IMG/VR virus record: IMGVR_UViG_3300033144_004516
Coordinates: 1-40,514 of that record
Origin: a virus
Length of the DNA: 40,514 nucleotides
Strand: one strand, 5' to 3'
The notes under the pieces are model-generated. The model did not search any database, was not told the origin of the DNA, and was given only the letters and a program-made list of their open reading frames with translations. Below are positions 27,624-36,744 of the stretch, in pieces (within the stretch, counting starts at the first letter, position 1; every line of letters starts with the position of its first letter). A program made the translations under genes and the position numbers.

Positions 27624-30600
27624 ATGCCCGACAATTTTCTGCAGTACATGGAGCAGTTTCGCCCCGGAGGCGAAGGTAAGGGGGGTAGGGCTGCTCCAAC
27701 CGAGGAGCCCTACCTCTCATGGTGGCAAAAGCCCTTTGCATGGGCATATGACAAACCCGTGCTGGGCCACGCCCTAAAGGGGATGGAGTTCATCGAGGAG
27801 AAGGTGGGCAAGCCCTGGTATGCGGCGCTCACGGCACCGTTCAGCCCTTCCATTCCCGGTACAGAGGGCATGGGGTGGCTGGAGCGGGAGAAGGCCGAGT
27901 ATGAAGCATGGCAATCCCCGAAGTTCGTCAAAGGTATTACTGAGCTTACCAACCCTGTCTACTTCATACCCATAGGCGGCGCTGTAGGGCTGGCCGGGAA
28001 GGCCCTTGGAGGGGTCGGCCTCAAGGGATTGGGCAGGGGCGTCACAGCCGCAGGTAAGGGCATAACCGCGATGGAGACGCTGCCCGCAAGGGCTGTAGGC
28101 AAGACGCTCAAGGCGGTCAAACCTACAGCCGGACTTCTGGGCATGAAGCCCCGAAGGGGAGTACCTGAAGTCTCGATGGCGGGAAGGGAGATCAGCACCT
28201 TCTCGGAGAAGCTGGCCGAGATAAAGGGTGCGGATTATGTCAAGCTGCAAAGGCCGTTGCTTCAGCACCTTCAGACGGAGTTCCCCCGGGACGTCGAGCA
28301 GCGCGCCCTTCAGTGGGCCGCCAGGAACCCCGCTGGGCGCAAGATCGCCGGTCTCATAGACAGGGCGGCACTTGCCGATACCGACATGAAGAAGATGCTC
28401 ATAGGACATGTGCATCAGAAGGTGGAGGCGGAAAGTCTGGCCAATGCCGCGACAGCCGAGCTCAGGGCCATGGAAGCGCACAAGCTGTTCGGCTATGGCG
28501 CTGATATGAGGGCCACCCTTGTCACACCGAAGGAGCCCGGAGCAAGCCTTGCCATCAACGATATTCTGCGAAACCCGTCAAGGTACAAACTTGATCCAGC
28601 ACAAGAGGCTTACGTGGAGCTTTTCCACAAGGTAAAGGATGAGATGATGGGCATCCGAAAGGAATTGGGGCTGCGTACAGGCCGCCTACTTGAGGATGAA
28701 CTCTACGCTCCACGATCTGCGGCAGGGCGTCGTATGGCGGAGTTCCCCAGCGGGGAGAGAGTCCCGCTTGCAGAAGGTGCCCCCGTACCCCCGGGCGCGA
28801 AGGAAGTCACGCGACTCAAGGGGCGGATGATAAACAAGCCTCAGTTCTACAAGACCCAGGAAGAAGGGCTGAGGCACGGCGTAATCTACGATACACCGAC
28901 CGAGTCGTTGGAGCGATGGCTTAGGGAGAGTCACTTCGAGATAGCCGAGAAGGAGTTGCAGGAGCATGTGGACGCTATGGCAAGGGCGGCAGGCTACAAG
29001 CTGACCCCGCTGGAGAGGATGGACCAGGAGCTACGGGAAGCAACCAAAGCGGCGGGGCTCAAGGTCAGCCAGGGGAAGAAGATACAGCGGGCCGTCCAGG
29101 ATGCCGTACAGCAAAAGAAACTGGCGGGTGCCACGCTGGCAATGATCGAGAGGGAAATGCCCGACATAGCCAAACGCCTGAGGGAGACCCTCACCATGCC
29201 CATCCCCAAGCTCTCCAGGGCTCTCAAGGCCATCAACAAAGAGACATGGGACAGACTGGCGACCGCTGAAGCCGGATGGAAGCAGGTCGGCAAAGAGGGT
29301 GTCGAGGCAGTAGGGCGCATGGGGAAAGAGGCGGCACAGGTTACCAGAATGAGCAAAGACAACTTCATGGAGGCCGTGAAGGCGGCGCAGGCAAAGAGGT
29401 TGGCGGGCAAAGGGGTGACTCCTGAGATAAAGTTGTCCGATATAACATCTGCGATCAAGCAGATGAATCTCAGCAACGAGCAGTCACTCAAGTTGCTGAC
29501 GGAGATTTACGAGAATGCCGGTGAATGGCAGATAGGGCGGATGCCGCGGCTTAAACCCATCAAGGAGATGTCCCTGGAGCAACAGAAGGCCGCTAGGGCA
29601 GCGGAGCGTCAGGCCCGGAAGGCTCAGTTAGAGGCCCTCAAGGGTATTCGGGATGACGTTGTGAGCAGGGTGGAGGCGGCCAAGAAGGAGCTGGGGCCGC
29701 TGGCGCGGGAGTTTCAGTACCAGAAGCAACTAGCGTCCCTGCCTGAGGGTTGGGAAACAAGGGTGATACGCGGCGGCTTCTCTAGCAAAATATACCCGGC
29801 GGAGATCGGTGACGCCATAAACCAGATGTTTAGGGAGCAGATGGCACCCGACTTTCTGAAGAAGTTGGAGAAGGGCGTCGCCGTATCACGCACGATGATG
29901 TCCGCGATGGACTTCGGCGTTACCCAAATACATCTTCTCCCGCTGGCATTCAGGAATCCTGCAGCCTGGGCCAGGGCCTTCAAGGCTCAGTTTGATATGT
30001 TCATACACCCTATCAAGTACCAGCAATGGCAGGCCGCTAACCGTGAGGTTATTTCGGAAATGAGCCAGTACGGCATTCAGGTGGGCACGCGGGCCGCGGA
30101 GATGGTGGAAGCCCTCGGGGAAGGCGGCATACTGCAAAAGATACCTACTCTTGGCCGCTTTGAGACATCATTCAGCGGTGCGCTTTCCGTCGGGAAGGTG
30201 GAAACATGGAAGGCGTTGCGCAAACTCGCCGTCGGTGCGGATGGGCTTCTGGACCCCGTCAAGGCTTCGGAAGTGGCCAGCTACGTGCGGGCCATGACGG
30301 GCACTCTGGACAGCCGCCTTCTTGGTATCCCAGCGGGGCAGAGGGCCGCGGAGGCCGCCTTCATAGCCTTCGCCCCCCGCTATACACGCTCCTTGTTCGC
30401 CCTTTGGAAGTATGCGCTTACCCCAGGCATGATGCGCAAAGAGGCCCTCATGACGCTAGGTAGCATGGCCGCGGGGGCGACGGGGCTATATGTGGCCGCC
30501 TGCATGGCGCTGGGGCAGGAGCCCCAACTGAACCCGACCAAGGGTGGCTTTATGACGGTGCGTGTCGGCAACACGAACGTCGGCATAGGCTCGGGGCAGC

Positions 30601-31811
30601 TGGCGATGGTGAAATTCATGGCGAACTTGGCCGGGACGGCACTCACAAGTCCCGAGGATTTCCTGAAGATCAATCCCCGTGAGATAGATATGTGGCGGGA
30701 CAACCCGTTCGCCAAGTTCGTACGCGGCAGGCTGAGTCCGCTGTCCGGTGCAGCCACGGATATTATCAGCGGGCGAACGTTTCTGGGCGAACCAATCGAC
30801 AACGTACCCACGTTTCTTAAGGAAGAGGTGCTTCGTCGCGGCGTGCCCTTCTGGCTATCTTCCAGCCTCCTTGAGGGCGATAGCCTGACGGCGGGGGTTA
30901 TCCCCCCTGAACTCATGGGGCTTAGGGCTTACGAGAAAACGCACTGGCAGCATAGGGACCAGTTGCGGGAAGAGTATGCCAAGGAGACCTTCGGTGCGGG
31001 TTGGGAGTCCCTCAACATGCTCCAGCGCCGGCAGTTGGAGGAGCTGTACCCTGACCTTGCCAAGGCTGCCAAGGACGCCGAGGAGAGGGCTGCGCTTACA
31101 GGCGGCGTCAAGCAACAGACTTGGTATAGCTGGAAGGACGAGATGGCCCAGGTAAACGATTCTACAGCTGCAGAGTTGCGCAAGGCCGATGCAGCCGTTC
31201 GGGCCGGGAAAATGACGCTCAAGGAGTTCAGGGAGAAGTCCGGGGAGATATACGCTCAGGCTAGGGCCATGCGGGACCACATCAACAGCCAGCCCCGCTA
31301 TAAGTCGGTGATGGAGTTCTTTGACGCCCCGCTTGATAAGAGCAACATGCACCTTGAAGATATCGCCTATGCTGAGTACTGCGACCTGCTCTACTCGGAT
31401 GATCTGACCGATGAGTTTGGGCTGTATCAGTATGATGAGGCGGAAAGGCGCAGGCAGGCGATCCGGCAAAAGTATGGTCCTGAGGTCTACCAGTATATTC
31501 AGGAACGCCTTGCGATAGGCAAGGATGAGCCCCCCGCCATGAGGGCTCTCCGTGAGGCCAGGGAGATACTGAAGCCCTATTGGGAGATCGAAGATGAGGT
31601 ATGGTCGCAGTATTCGCCCGACATTAGGGCTGCCGCCGAGGGATTGAGGCGGTACCGGACCGCAGCGGAGGAGAGGCAGGCGCTAATGCGATTGCCGGAG
31701 GGTTGGCCCCAGATAATCATACGCAACAGGCTCATCATCGCCCGCCGGAAGAAGATGATGCGGATGATGCGCCCCGAAGTCCAGGCAGCGCTTGATATGT
31801 TCTATTACTAA
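27624..31811 (+). CDS. 1395-residue internal virion/polyvalent-type protein
   Basis: The largest gene of the window. Near residues 108-142 a Gly-rich hydrophobic stretch (NPVYFIPIGGAVGLAGKALG) could be membrane-active. Residues about 430-720 are long charged helices. Residues about 720-1090 (GAATGLYVAACMALG, RVGNTNVGIGSGQLAMVK, LSPLSGAATDIISGRTFLGE) resemble domains of phage large polyvalent proteins. The C-terminus is helical and basic (RRKKMMRMMRPEV). Location between portal and capsid suggests packaging in the head and ejection with DNA. No catalytic motif is identified. Confidence 0.65.
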   Translation: MPDNFLQYMEQFRPGGEGKGGRAAPTEEPYLSWWQKPFAWAYDKPVLGHALKGMEFIEEKVGKPWYAALTAPFSPSIPGTEGMGWLEREKAEYEAWQSPKFVKGITELTNPVYFIPIGGAVGLAGKALGGVGLKGLGRGVTAAGKGITAMETLPARAVGKTLKAVKPTAGLLGMKPRRGVPEVSMAGREISTFSEKLAEIKGADYVKLQRPLLQHLQTEFPRDVEQRALQWAARNPAGRKIAGLIDRAALADTDMKKMLIGHVHQKVEAESLANAATAELRAMEAHKLFGYGADMRATLVTPKEPGASLAINDILRNPSRYKLDPAQEAYVELFHKVKDEMMGIRKELGLRTGRLLEDELYAPRSAAGRRMAEFPSGERVPLAEGAPVPPGAKEVTRLKGRMINKPQFYKTQEEGLRHGVIYDTPTESLERWLRESHFEIAEKELQEHVDAMARAAGYKLTPLERMDQELREATKAAGLKVSQGKKIQRAVQDAVQQKKLAGATLAMIEREMPDIAKRLRETLTMPIPKLSRALKAINKETWDRLATAEAGWKQVGKEGVEAVGRMGKEAAQVTRMSKDNFMEAVKAAQAKRLAGKGVTPEIKLSDITSAIKQMNLSNEQSLKLLTEIYENAGEWQIGRMPRLKPIKEMSLEQQKAARAAERQARKAQLEALKGIRDDVVSRVEAAKKELGPLAREFQYQKQLASLPEGWETRVIRGGFSSKIYPAEIGDAINQMFREQMAPDFLKKLEKGVAVSRTMMSAMDFGVTQIHLLPLAFRNPAAWARAFKAQFDMFIHPIKYQQWQAANREVISEMSQYGIQVGTRAAEMVEALGEGGILQKIPTLGRFETSFSGALSVGKVETWKALRKLAVGADGLLDPVKASEVASYVRAMTGTLDSRLLGIPAGQRAAEAAFIAFAPRYTRSLFALWKYALTPGMMRKEALMTLGSMAAGATGLYVAACMALGQEPQLNPTKGGFMTVRVGNTNVGIGSGQLAMVKFMANLAGTALTSPEDFLKINPREIDMWRDNPFAKFVRGRLSPLSGAATDIISGRTFLGEPIDNVPTFLKEEVLRRGVPFWLSSSLLEGDSLTAGVIPPELMGLRAYEKTHWQHRDQLREEYAKETFGAGWESLNMLQRRQLEELYPDLAKAAKDAEERAALTGGVKQQTWYSWKDEMAQVNDSTAAELRKADAAVRAGKMTLKEFREKSGEIYAQARAMRDHINSQPRYKSVMEFFDAPLDKSNMHLEDIAYAEYCDLLYSDDLTDEFGLYQYDEAERRRQAIRQKYGPEVYQYIQERLAIGKDEPPAMRALREAREILKPYWEIEDEVWSQYSPDIRAAAEGLRRYRTAAEERQALMRLPEGWPQIIIRNRLIIARRKKMMRMMRPEVQAALDMFYY

Positions 31812-31815
31812 TGCT

Positions 31816-31998
31816 ATGACCGATGCTATGACCGAGGGCTTGACAGAATATACCGTTGATGGTATAAAGCTTGACAAACGGGAAGCTAGGATACTTCAAG
31901 CCATACGCCGTATGGCGTATGGTAAAATCACGGTACATGTTGCGGACAGCACGCCTGTGCGCATAGTCATGGAAGAGTCCGAGCAGCTTAATCAATAG
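31816..31998 (+). CDS. YezD/DUF2292-like small protein
   Basis: 60 residues; ATG 31816 is preceded by a 12-bp tandem repeat (ATGCTATGACCG twice). RRMAYGKITVHVADSTPVRI and preceding KREARILQAI match the pattern of DUF2292 (YezD), short proteins of unknown role. A near-consensus promoter lies within its first codons, so the region may have a second use. Confidence 0.6.
   Translation: MTDAMTEGLTEYTVDGIKLDKREARILQAIRRMAYGKITVHVADSTPVRIVMEESEQLNQ
31840..31868 (+). promoter_or_regulatory. near-consensus promoter before the capsid genes
   Basis: TTGACA (31840-31845), a 17-bp spacer and TATAAA (31863-31868). A transcript would begin near 31875, cross the DUF2292 gene and meet the terminator at 32066 before the scaffold gene. 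Confidence 0.65.
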
Positions 31999-31999
31999 G

Positions 32000-32022
32000 C
32001 TGATCACCTTAACAACTGAATA
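32000..32022 (+). promoter_or_regulatory. repeated leader motif copy 1, boxA-like
   Basis: CTGATCACCT then ACAACTGAATA; the same two blocks recur at 36664-36691. Within it CCTTAACAA is close to the rRNA/phage antitermination boxA (CTTTAACAA). It lies between a stop codon and a terminator. Confidence 0.4.
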
Positions 32023-32065
32023 GCGCTGCGTAAGGCAGAAACTACGTCTGATCGGAAAGACCGAA

Positions 32066-32115
32066 GGGCGAAGTCGAAACTCATTTGAGTGAAGGCTTCG
32101 CCCTTTTTGTTTTTC
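32066..32115 (+). terminator. intrinsic terminator/attenuator before the scaffold gene
   Basis: 8-bp stem GGGCGAAG (32066-32073) / CTTCGCCC (32096-32103), an inner ACTC-ATTT-GAGT hairpin, then TTTTTGTTTTT. About 27 bases before the scaffold start, so it should limit or regulate readthrough into the capsid genes. Confidence 0.85.
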
Positions 32116-32141
32116 CAAACTCAATGCAAGGAAAGGAGATT

Positions 32142-32900
32142 ATGGATACCGAAGAGACTGGTGCGGTTTCGCAGGACAACGAAGAGACCGTATCGCAGAA
32201 GTCCGCTGACAAAGAGACGGAGCAAGCTTCAACCCAAGATGCCAAGCCCGACTTGGACAAGATGGTACAGGAAGCGGTGGCAAAGGCGTTGACCTCTAAG
32301 ACCGACGAGATCAGCCGCCACTTTCAAAGCGTGAAGGACAAGGAGCTCCAGCCTATCAAGAAAAGACAGCAAGAGGCGGAGCGCAGGGCTGAGGCGGCGG
32401 AGAAGGCGCTGGAACGCCTGAGACAGGAGATCGACGATCCCGATTGGCAGTCCCGTATAGACCAGGAAATGGGCAGGTCCCGCCTCTCTTACTACGAGAG
32501 CCTTGAGGCTGATCGCAAGAAGGAAGAGGAACTGCGGGCCAAGGTGAGCCAGGAGCTCGCCGATATCCGAGAGGAAATCAAAGATATGGGCGTAGACCCT
32601 GACTCCAAGGAGATTGTGGACGCCATCAAGGGCATAGACCCGATAGCCAACATCTCGGCTGTGCGGAGGGCTGCACTCAAGGTTGCAAGGCAGATAGACA
32701 GGGACGCCTACCAGAAAAAGGTTGACCAGAGCCTTGCAGAGAAGCTTGCCGATTACGAGAAGCGACTGGGTATTCACTCCGTAGATGATACCCCTCCTGT
32801 AACTGCTGTTAAGGACATCCAACCGGGTGACTTTAGCAAGGCTGCGGCTACAGCCAAGACTCCCCAGGAGCTTCTGAAGAAGCTGGGAAGGGCCAAGTAA
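32142..32900 (+). CDS. capsid scaffolding protein
   Basis: 252 residues from ATG 32142 (GGAG upstream). Low-complexity Glu/Gln/Thr-rich start, then long Lys/Glu/Ala helices (KKRQQEAERRAEAAEKALER; EADRKKEEELRAKVSQELAD), and a basic end (AKTPQELLKKLGRAK). Composition, helix content and place before the capsid gene are typical of scaffolds that guide procapsid assembly and then leave or are cut. No protease domain seen. Confidence 0.75.
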   Translation: MDTEETGAVSQDNEETVSQKSADKETEQASTQDAKPDLDKMVQEAVAKALTSKTDEISRHFQSVKDKELQPIKKRQQEAERRAEAAEKALERLRQEIDDPDWQSRIDQEMGRSRLSYYESLEADRKKEEELRAKVSQELADIREEIKDMGVDPDSKEIVDAIKGIDPIANISAVRRAALKVARQIDRDAYQKKVDQSLAEKLADYEKRLGIHSVDDTPPVTAVKDIQPGDFSKAAATAKTPQELLKKLGRAK

Positions 32901-33257
32901 GTGGGGAAGATACCTGAGCAGTATCGCTTTGGACCAAGAGAACGGGGAAGGCCGAGAGTAGTCCGTCGAATCTGGTGCGGCGGTACAGCCGCGAGACCCT
33001 GTCACACCTGCATTGCCCAAGAGGTGGGTGACGGGGAAAGGGTGAACGGTGTACTCAAGCTCAAGACGGGCTACGAATGGTACTCCATCACGAAAGACTG
33101 GCTATGGATTCCAGGTAGGTGGTGGGGGAATACCGTCATATGCCCCAGGTGCGGTGCGGTTCAGAAATTACCCATAGACAAACCGTTAGTCGAAGGAGCA
33201 GGAGCGAATGGGAACGGCAACGAAAACCAAGTCAAAGAAACAGTCAGTAAAGACTAA
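32901..33257 (+). CDS. zinc-ribbon/AT-hook-like hypothetical protein
   Basis: 118 residues, GTG start directly after the scaffold stop. RERGRPRVV near the start resembles an AT-hook; CHTC and CPRC (about 34-37 and 81-84) probably bind zinc; the tail is Asn/Gly-rich. Perhaps a late regulator or head-associated protein; unknown. Confidence 0.55.
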   Translation: MGKIPEQYRFGPRERGRPRVVRRIWCGGTAARPCHTCIAQEVGDGERVNGVLKLKTGYEWYSITKDWLWIPGRWWGNTVICPRCGAVQKLPIDKPLVEGAGANGNGNENQVKETVSKD

Positions 33258-33633
33258 GAAATCCGCCCTCAAGGGGCCGGCAAGCGTCATAAGGGAAGCC
33301 TTTAACAGCCTTGACGGCACCAAGGGGGAGATAAGATCGGGGGCCGTGGCGAGAAACGGCGGGGACGTGTACACACGTGATGACAGGTCTCAGCCGAGGG
33401 AAACGCTGACCCCGAACGAGCAGATTGAAAAGGGAGTGTATATCGACCTGTTGAAGAGATGGGTTACTCCCGACTCGCTGGGAAAGAAGTCAACCGCCGA
33501 AGAGGACATGGAAGTGTTCGTGACGAAGATATCCCGAACCCCCCTGGAGGACCTGAAGGGGTTCTTTGAGTTTGACCTTCCCCTGGAGGTAAGAGAGGCA
33601 ATCCAAGCGAGGTATAGAGATATAAGTCCATAA
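33208..33633 (+). CDS. hypothetical head-region protein
   Basis: 141 residues, AAGGAG before ATG, overlapping the previous gene by 50 bases. Very basic Lys-rich start (TKTKSKKQSVKTKKSALKG), acidic later part. Between scaffold and capsid; may be a head stabiliser or assembly factor. Confidence 0.6.
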   Translation: MGTATKTKSKKQSVKTKKSALKGPASVIREAFNSLDGTKGEIRSGAVARNGGDVYTRDDRSQPRETLTPNEQIEKGVYIDLLKRWVTPDSLGKKSTAEEDMEVFVTKISRTPLEDLKGFFEFDLPLEVREAIQARYRDISP

Positions 33634-33648
33634 GGAGAAAGGAAATAA

Positions 33649-34506
33649 GTGGCGACTGGCACAAGCGAGTATCTAGACAACACTAGCCAGGACTACTTCA
33701 TCCCTGAGGTATGGTCCCCGATTATCCTGGACAGCAGAGAGGCAAACCTTCTGTTTGCCCAGTTCTGTGATACCAGGTATGAGAAGGGGCTCACGAAGGG
33801 TGATGTAATCCACGTAAACGACCTGCCGCTTCTATCGGCAAGGGAAAAGAGTGAGAACACGGCTGTTCAGTATGAGACGGTATCTCACTCGCAGACAGAC
33901 ATCAGTATCGACCAGTACTACTATGCGGCTATCGCAGTCGAGAAAGAGACGATGGTACAGGCCCTCAAGGACCAGGCGGCCATGTTCGCCCCCAAGATGG
34001 GCTATGCCCTTGCCCTTCAGATCGACGATACGGTGGCCGGACTGGTTGACGACCTGAACAACCATGTAGGCACCCTCACTGTAGGCACGACCGTCAATAA
34101 CTGGATTCGTGCAGTGCAGTACCTTGATGATGCCAACGCTCCCGATGAGGACAGGGTGGCTATTGTCAGCCCCGCCGAGTGGGGCAACATCATACAACAG
34201 GACTTCTTCGTCAAGGACTCCTACAAGGAGTCCGTGGGGCAGCTTTCGGCAAAAGCGAAGAGGGGCTACTTCGGCAGCGCCCTGGGCGTGAACTTCTACA
34301 AGTCCAGCAACGTGGAAGGTACAAACGCCGCGGGGCACGACAATGCCCTCTTCCACAAGTCGGCCTTTGCCCTGGTAAGACAGTTGGCCCCCACCACGGA
34401 GTCGCAGTATGACATTGACTACCTTGCCCGAAAGATCGTGTCTTACGAGCTGTTTGGCACACAGGAGATGAGGAACGATCACGGCGTATGGGTTAAAGGC
34501 AAATAG
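33649..34506 (+). CDS. major capsid protein
   Basis: 285 residues, GTG start. The opening (TSQDYFIPEVWSPIILDSRE), spine-helix-like ALKDQAAMFAPKMGYALALQ with IDDTVAGL, VAIVSPAEWGNIIQQDFFVK, and the A-domain end (GVNFYKSSNVEG … ALVRQLAP) follow the HK97-fold/P22-coat-type pattern. The lone capsid candidate, after the scaffold. No N-terminal delta domain, in agreement with a separate scaffold. Confidence 0.85.
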   Translation: MATGTSEYLDNTSQDYFIPEVWSPIILDSREANLLFAQFCDTRYEKGLTKGDVIHVNDLPLLSAREKSENTAVQYETVSHSQTDISIDQYYYAAIAVEKETMVQALKDQAAMFAPKMGYALALQIDDTVAGLVDDLNNHVGTLTVGTTVNNWIRAVQYLDDANAPDEDRVAIVSPAEWGNIIQQDFFVKDSYKESVGQLSAKAKRGYFGSALGVNFYKSSNVEGTNAAGHDNALFHKSAFALVRQLAPTTESQYDIDYLARKIVSYELFGTQEMRNDHGVWVKGK

Positions 34507-34518
34507 GGGGGTTGAATC

Positions 34519-35289
34519 ATGGAGAGATTGATTCACCTGCCGATTAGCAACGAGTTAAAGAAGGAGTTCGGCGGGCAGAGCATAACCTACAGGTTCCTGC
34601 AGCGGCTCTCGCTTGACTGCCTGGAGAAGTGTTACGACTTCTGCGGCGACACGATGCCCGGCGATGCTACGGCACCCGGCACCCTGGAGATCAAGCAAAA
34701 CGCCAGCGGCACAGCGACTATCCTGGCCGACCAGCTTAATGGCGTCTGCCAGATAGACACAGTAGGCACGACTGCAAATGACTACTGTTTTCTCTCCGTG
34801 CCCGAGTTGCCCTGCAAGGGGGACCTCTACTCGGTCGTGGCGGTAAGGCTTTCGGGGGTTAGCACCGTGGCCAACACCAAGATCGAGGTTGGCTTCTCTG
34901 ACGCCACTACCAATGCAGGTATAGTGAACGCCCTTGCCACGCCGACCTTTAACGCCACTGACGGTGTGTGCTGGATTTACGATACCAATGACACCGCCTA
35001 CTGGCAGATGGCCGGGGTAAAGGACGGCAGTGCGGCCACCAAGATAGAGCCCGAGTTGCACGCTCCGGCTGCCGGTACGTACCAGACGCTCGTGATTGCC
35101 TTAGAGGGCACCTTTGCCAAGTTTTACCTGCTGAACGCAGACCACGAGTTACTCTACGAGTCCACGCTGATGGATGCCGTAACGGCTTCTACCCAACTGA
35201 GCCCGTGGGTGGGTGTACAGACAAGGGCGGCTGCCGCTAGGAAAATCAACGTGGACTACATTGCGTTTTGGCAGTACAGAGATACATAG
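34519..35289 (+). CDS. strand-rich virion protein, possible decoration protein
   Basis: 256 residues. N-terminal ~45 residues helical (ELKKEFGGQSITYRFLQRLS), the rest a Thr/Ala/Gly-rich beta domain resembling a jelly-roll or LamG-like fold (FAKFYLLNADHELLYES, VQTRAAAARKINVDYIAFWQ). Directly after the capsid gene, so likely a head surface component. Confidence 0.6.
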   Translation: MERLIHLPISNELKKEFGGQSITYRFLQRLSLDCLEKCYDFCGDTMPGDATAPGTLEIKQNASGTATILADQLNGVCQIDTVGTTANDYCFLSVPELPCKGDLYSVVAVRLSGVSTVANTKIEVGFSDATTNAGIVNALATPTFNATDGVCWIYDTNDTAYWQMAGVKDGSAATKIEPELHAPAAGTYQTLVIALEGTFAKFYLLNADHELLYESTLMDAVTASTQLSPWVGVQTRAAAARKINVDYIAFWQYRDT

Positions 35290-35308
35290 AGAAGGAGAAG
35301 GTAAATAG

Positions 35309-35962
35309 ATGAGTTCTACAGCTTATTCGTACCCTAGTGTCAGCGGCAGTGGGGTAGACAAAAACATCCGCCTTGACCTGATGGGTAACACGGTCACAAC
35401 TCGTGACCTCATACAGTGGGCCATTGAGGGCAGGATTTGGACGGCGAGCGTGGGTTCGGCCTCTTCCCCCAGCGACTTCGCCAAGACGTCCTATGACGAA
35501 GATCAGCCCCAGATGGCGCTTTGTGTGCCCAACGGGACGGTGGCCATCCCCATCAAGGTGGAGGTGGCATTCGAGACGATGGCAGGCACGGTTAGCGAAG
35601 CTATTCTTGGCTTCTGCCAGAACAACATCGGAGCCGGGACTTCGACCGCTGTCACGCCCAAGCCCAACAGCACAGCCGTAGGTTCGACTAACAGCAAGTG
35701 CAAGGTTTACAGCCTCTATACGGGCAACTGCACAGCCCTGACCAACATGCAGGAGTTCTGGCGCGCCGTGTACCCGTATGCCTACTCCGATAATGATACG
35801 GAGAGAATGAACTTCAGGTGGAGTATGGTCGATGATGGCGACATTGTCATCCTGAAGGGTGAGTCATCTTTGATCCTGTGGGTTGATGGTACAACCACGG
35901 CTCCTACAGGCTATGCCTACATGACCTGGGCGGAGTTCACCACTTCGGAGTTGGGGCTGTAA
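35309..35962 (+). CDS. virion protein, paralogue pair member 1
   Basis: 217 residues. Strand-rich, with IPIKVEVAFETMAGTVSEAI, GAGTSTAVTPKPNSTAVGST and NMQEFWRAVYPYAYS. The same order of motifs occurs in the next gene, so they arose by duplication. Late head/neck position suggests minor capsid or decoration protein. Confidence 0.65.
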   Translation: MSSTAYSYPSVSGSGVDKNIRLDLMGNTVTTRDLIQWAIEGRIWTASVGSASSPSDFAKTSYDEDQPQMALCVPNGTVAIPIKVEVAFETMAGTVSEAILGFCQNNIGAGTSTAVTPKPNSTAVGSTNSKCKVYSLYTGNCTALTNMQEFWRAVYPYAYSDNDTERMNFRWSMVDDGDIVILKGESSLILWVDGTTTAPTGYAYMTWAEFTTSELGL

Positions 35963-35985
35963 TTGGCTACAAAGGAGGAAGCTAA

Positions 35986-36675
35986 ATGGCTGACGATATA
36001 GCCCTAAACCTGGTTCCTGCCAGCAGCACGGGGTACGCCGTTACTTCGGATGGGGCATTCCATCGCCTGACCGGCACCAGGGACGGTGCGCTATTCACGA
36101 GTGATTGGGTACAGGCCCAAATGATGAGGGGCAATGTGTTTTGTGCCAATGCCGGTACGGGCACCAGCCCTATCACGTTCGGGGCGGGTTCGATTGATAC
36201 CACTGAGCCTGATCTGCACATCAGCGTACCTGCCAACACTACCATCCTGCTGCTGGAGCTTGTGGTACACATGGAGACCTATGGGACAAGCCAGCTCTTT
36301 GAGGGCATGGCTTCCTATGGGACCGGTGGATCGGCTGGAACAGATACGGCGGTGACCCCGACGAACATGCGGAGTGATGCGCCTTCCGCCTCCAGCTGCA
36401 CGGTAGGTTGTGCCAGTGATGCTGATGCCACCTACACGACCACGAACGTAGTTGAGTTCTGGCGGTTTGGGCTTCAGAAGGCATTTACGACCGCTACGGC
36501 TGACGATGACTCTCCAGCCTATCCCTGCACCTTTGTGTGGAGTCACAAGATGGCTGGCTACATGCCTGTCTTGGTAGGGGCTTCACAGCTTCAGGTATTC
36601 GCAGGTGCGCAGGCCGGTACTGGTTTCATTCAGGCCAAGTGGGTGGAACTGCCGACGAACCAACTGATCACCTAG
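35986..36675 (+). CDS. virion protein, paralogue pair member 2
   Basis: 229 residues, GGAGG before ATG. TTILLLELVVHMETYGTSQL, SAGTDTAVTPTNMRSDAPSA and NVVEFWRFGLQKAFT align with the preceding protein. Ends with FIQAKWVELPTNQL, similar to its partner's TGYAYMTWAEFTTSEL. The two may occupy different symmetry positions on the head. Confidence 0.65.
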   Translation: MADDIALNLVPASSTGYAVTSDGAFHRLTGTRDGALFTSDWVQAQMMRGNVFCANAGTGTSPITFGAGSIDTTEPDLHISVPANTTILLLELVVHMETYGTSQLFEGMASYGTGGSAGTDTAVTPTNMRSDAPSASSCTVGCASDADATYTTTNVVEFWRFGLQKAFTTATADDDSPAYPCTFVWSHKMAGYMPVLVGASQLQVFAGAQAGTGFIQAKWVELPTNQLIT

Positions 36676-36720
36676 TACCTACAACTGAATAAAGCCAAGG
36701 GGGAGTAGCGATACTCCCCC
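36664..36720 (+). promoter_or_regulatory. repeated leader motif copy 2 and tetraloop hairpin
   Basis: CTGATCACCT (36664-36673) and ACAACTGAATA (36681-36691) repeat the blocks seen at 32000-32022. They are followed by a 9-bp stem GGGGGAGTA-GCGA-TACTCCCCC (36699-36720) with a GNRA loop and no T tract. More likely an RNA stabiliser or processing site than a terminator. Confidence 0.5.
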
Positions 36721-36744
36721 AAAGGCCATTGATAAGGAGAGAGT

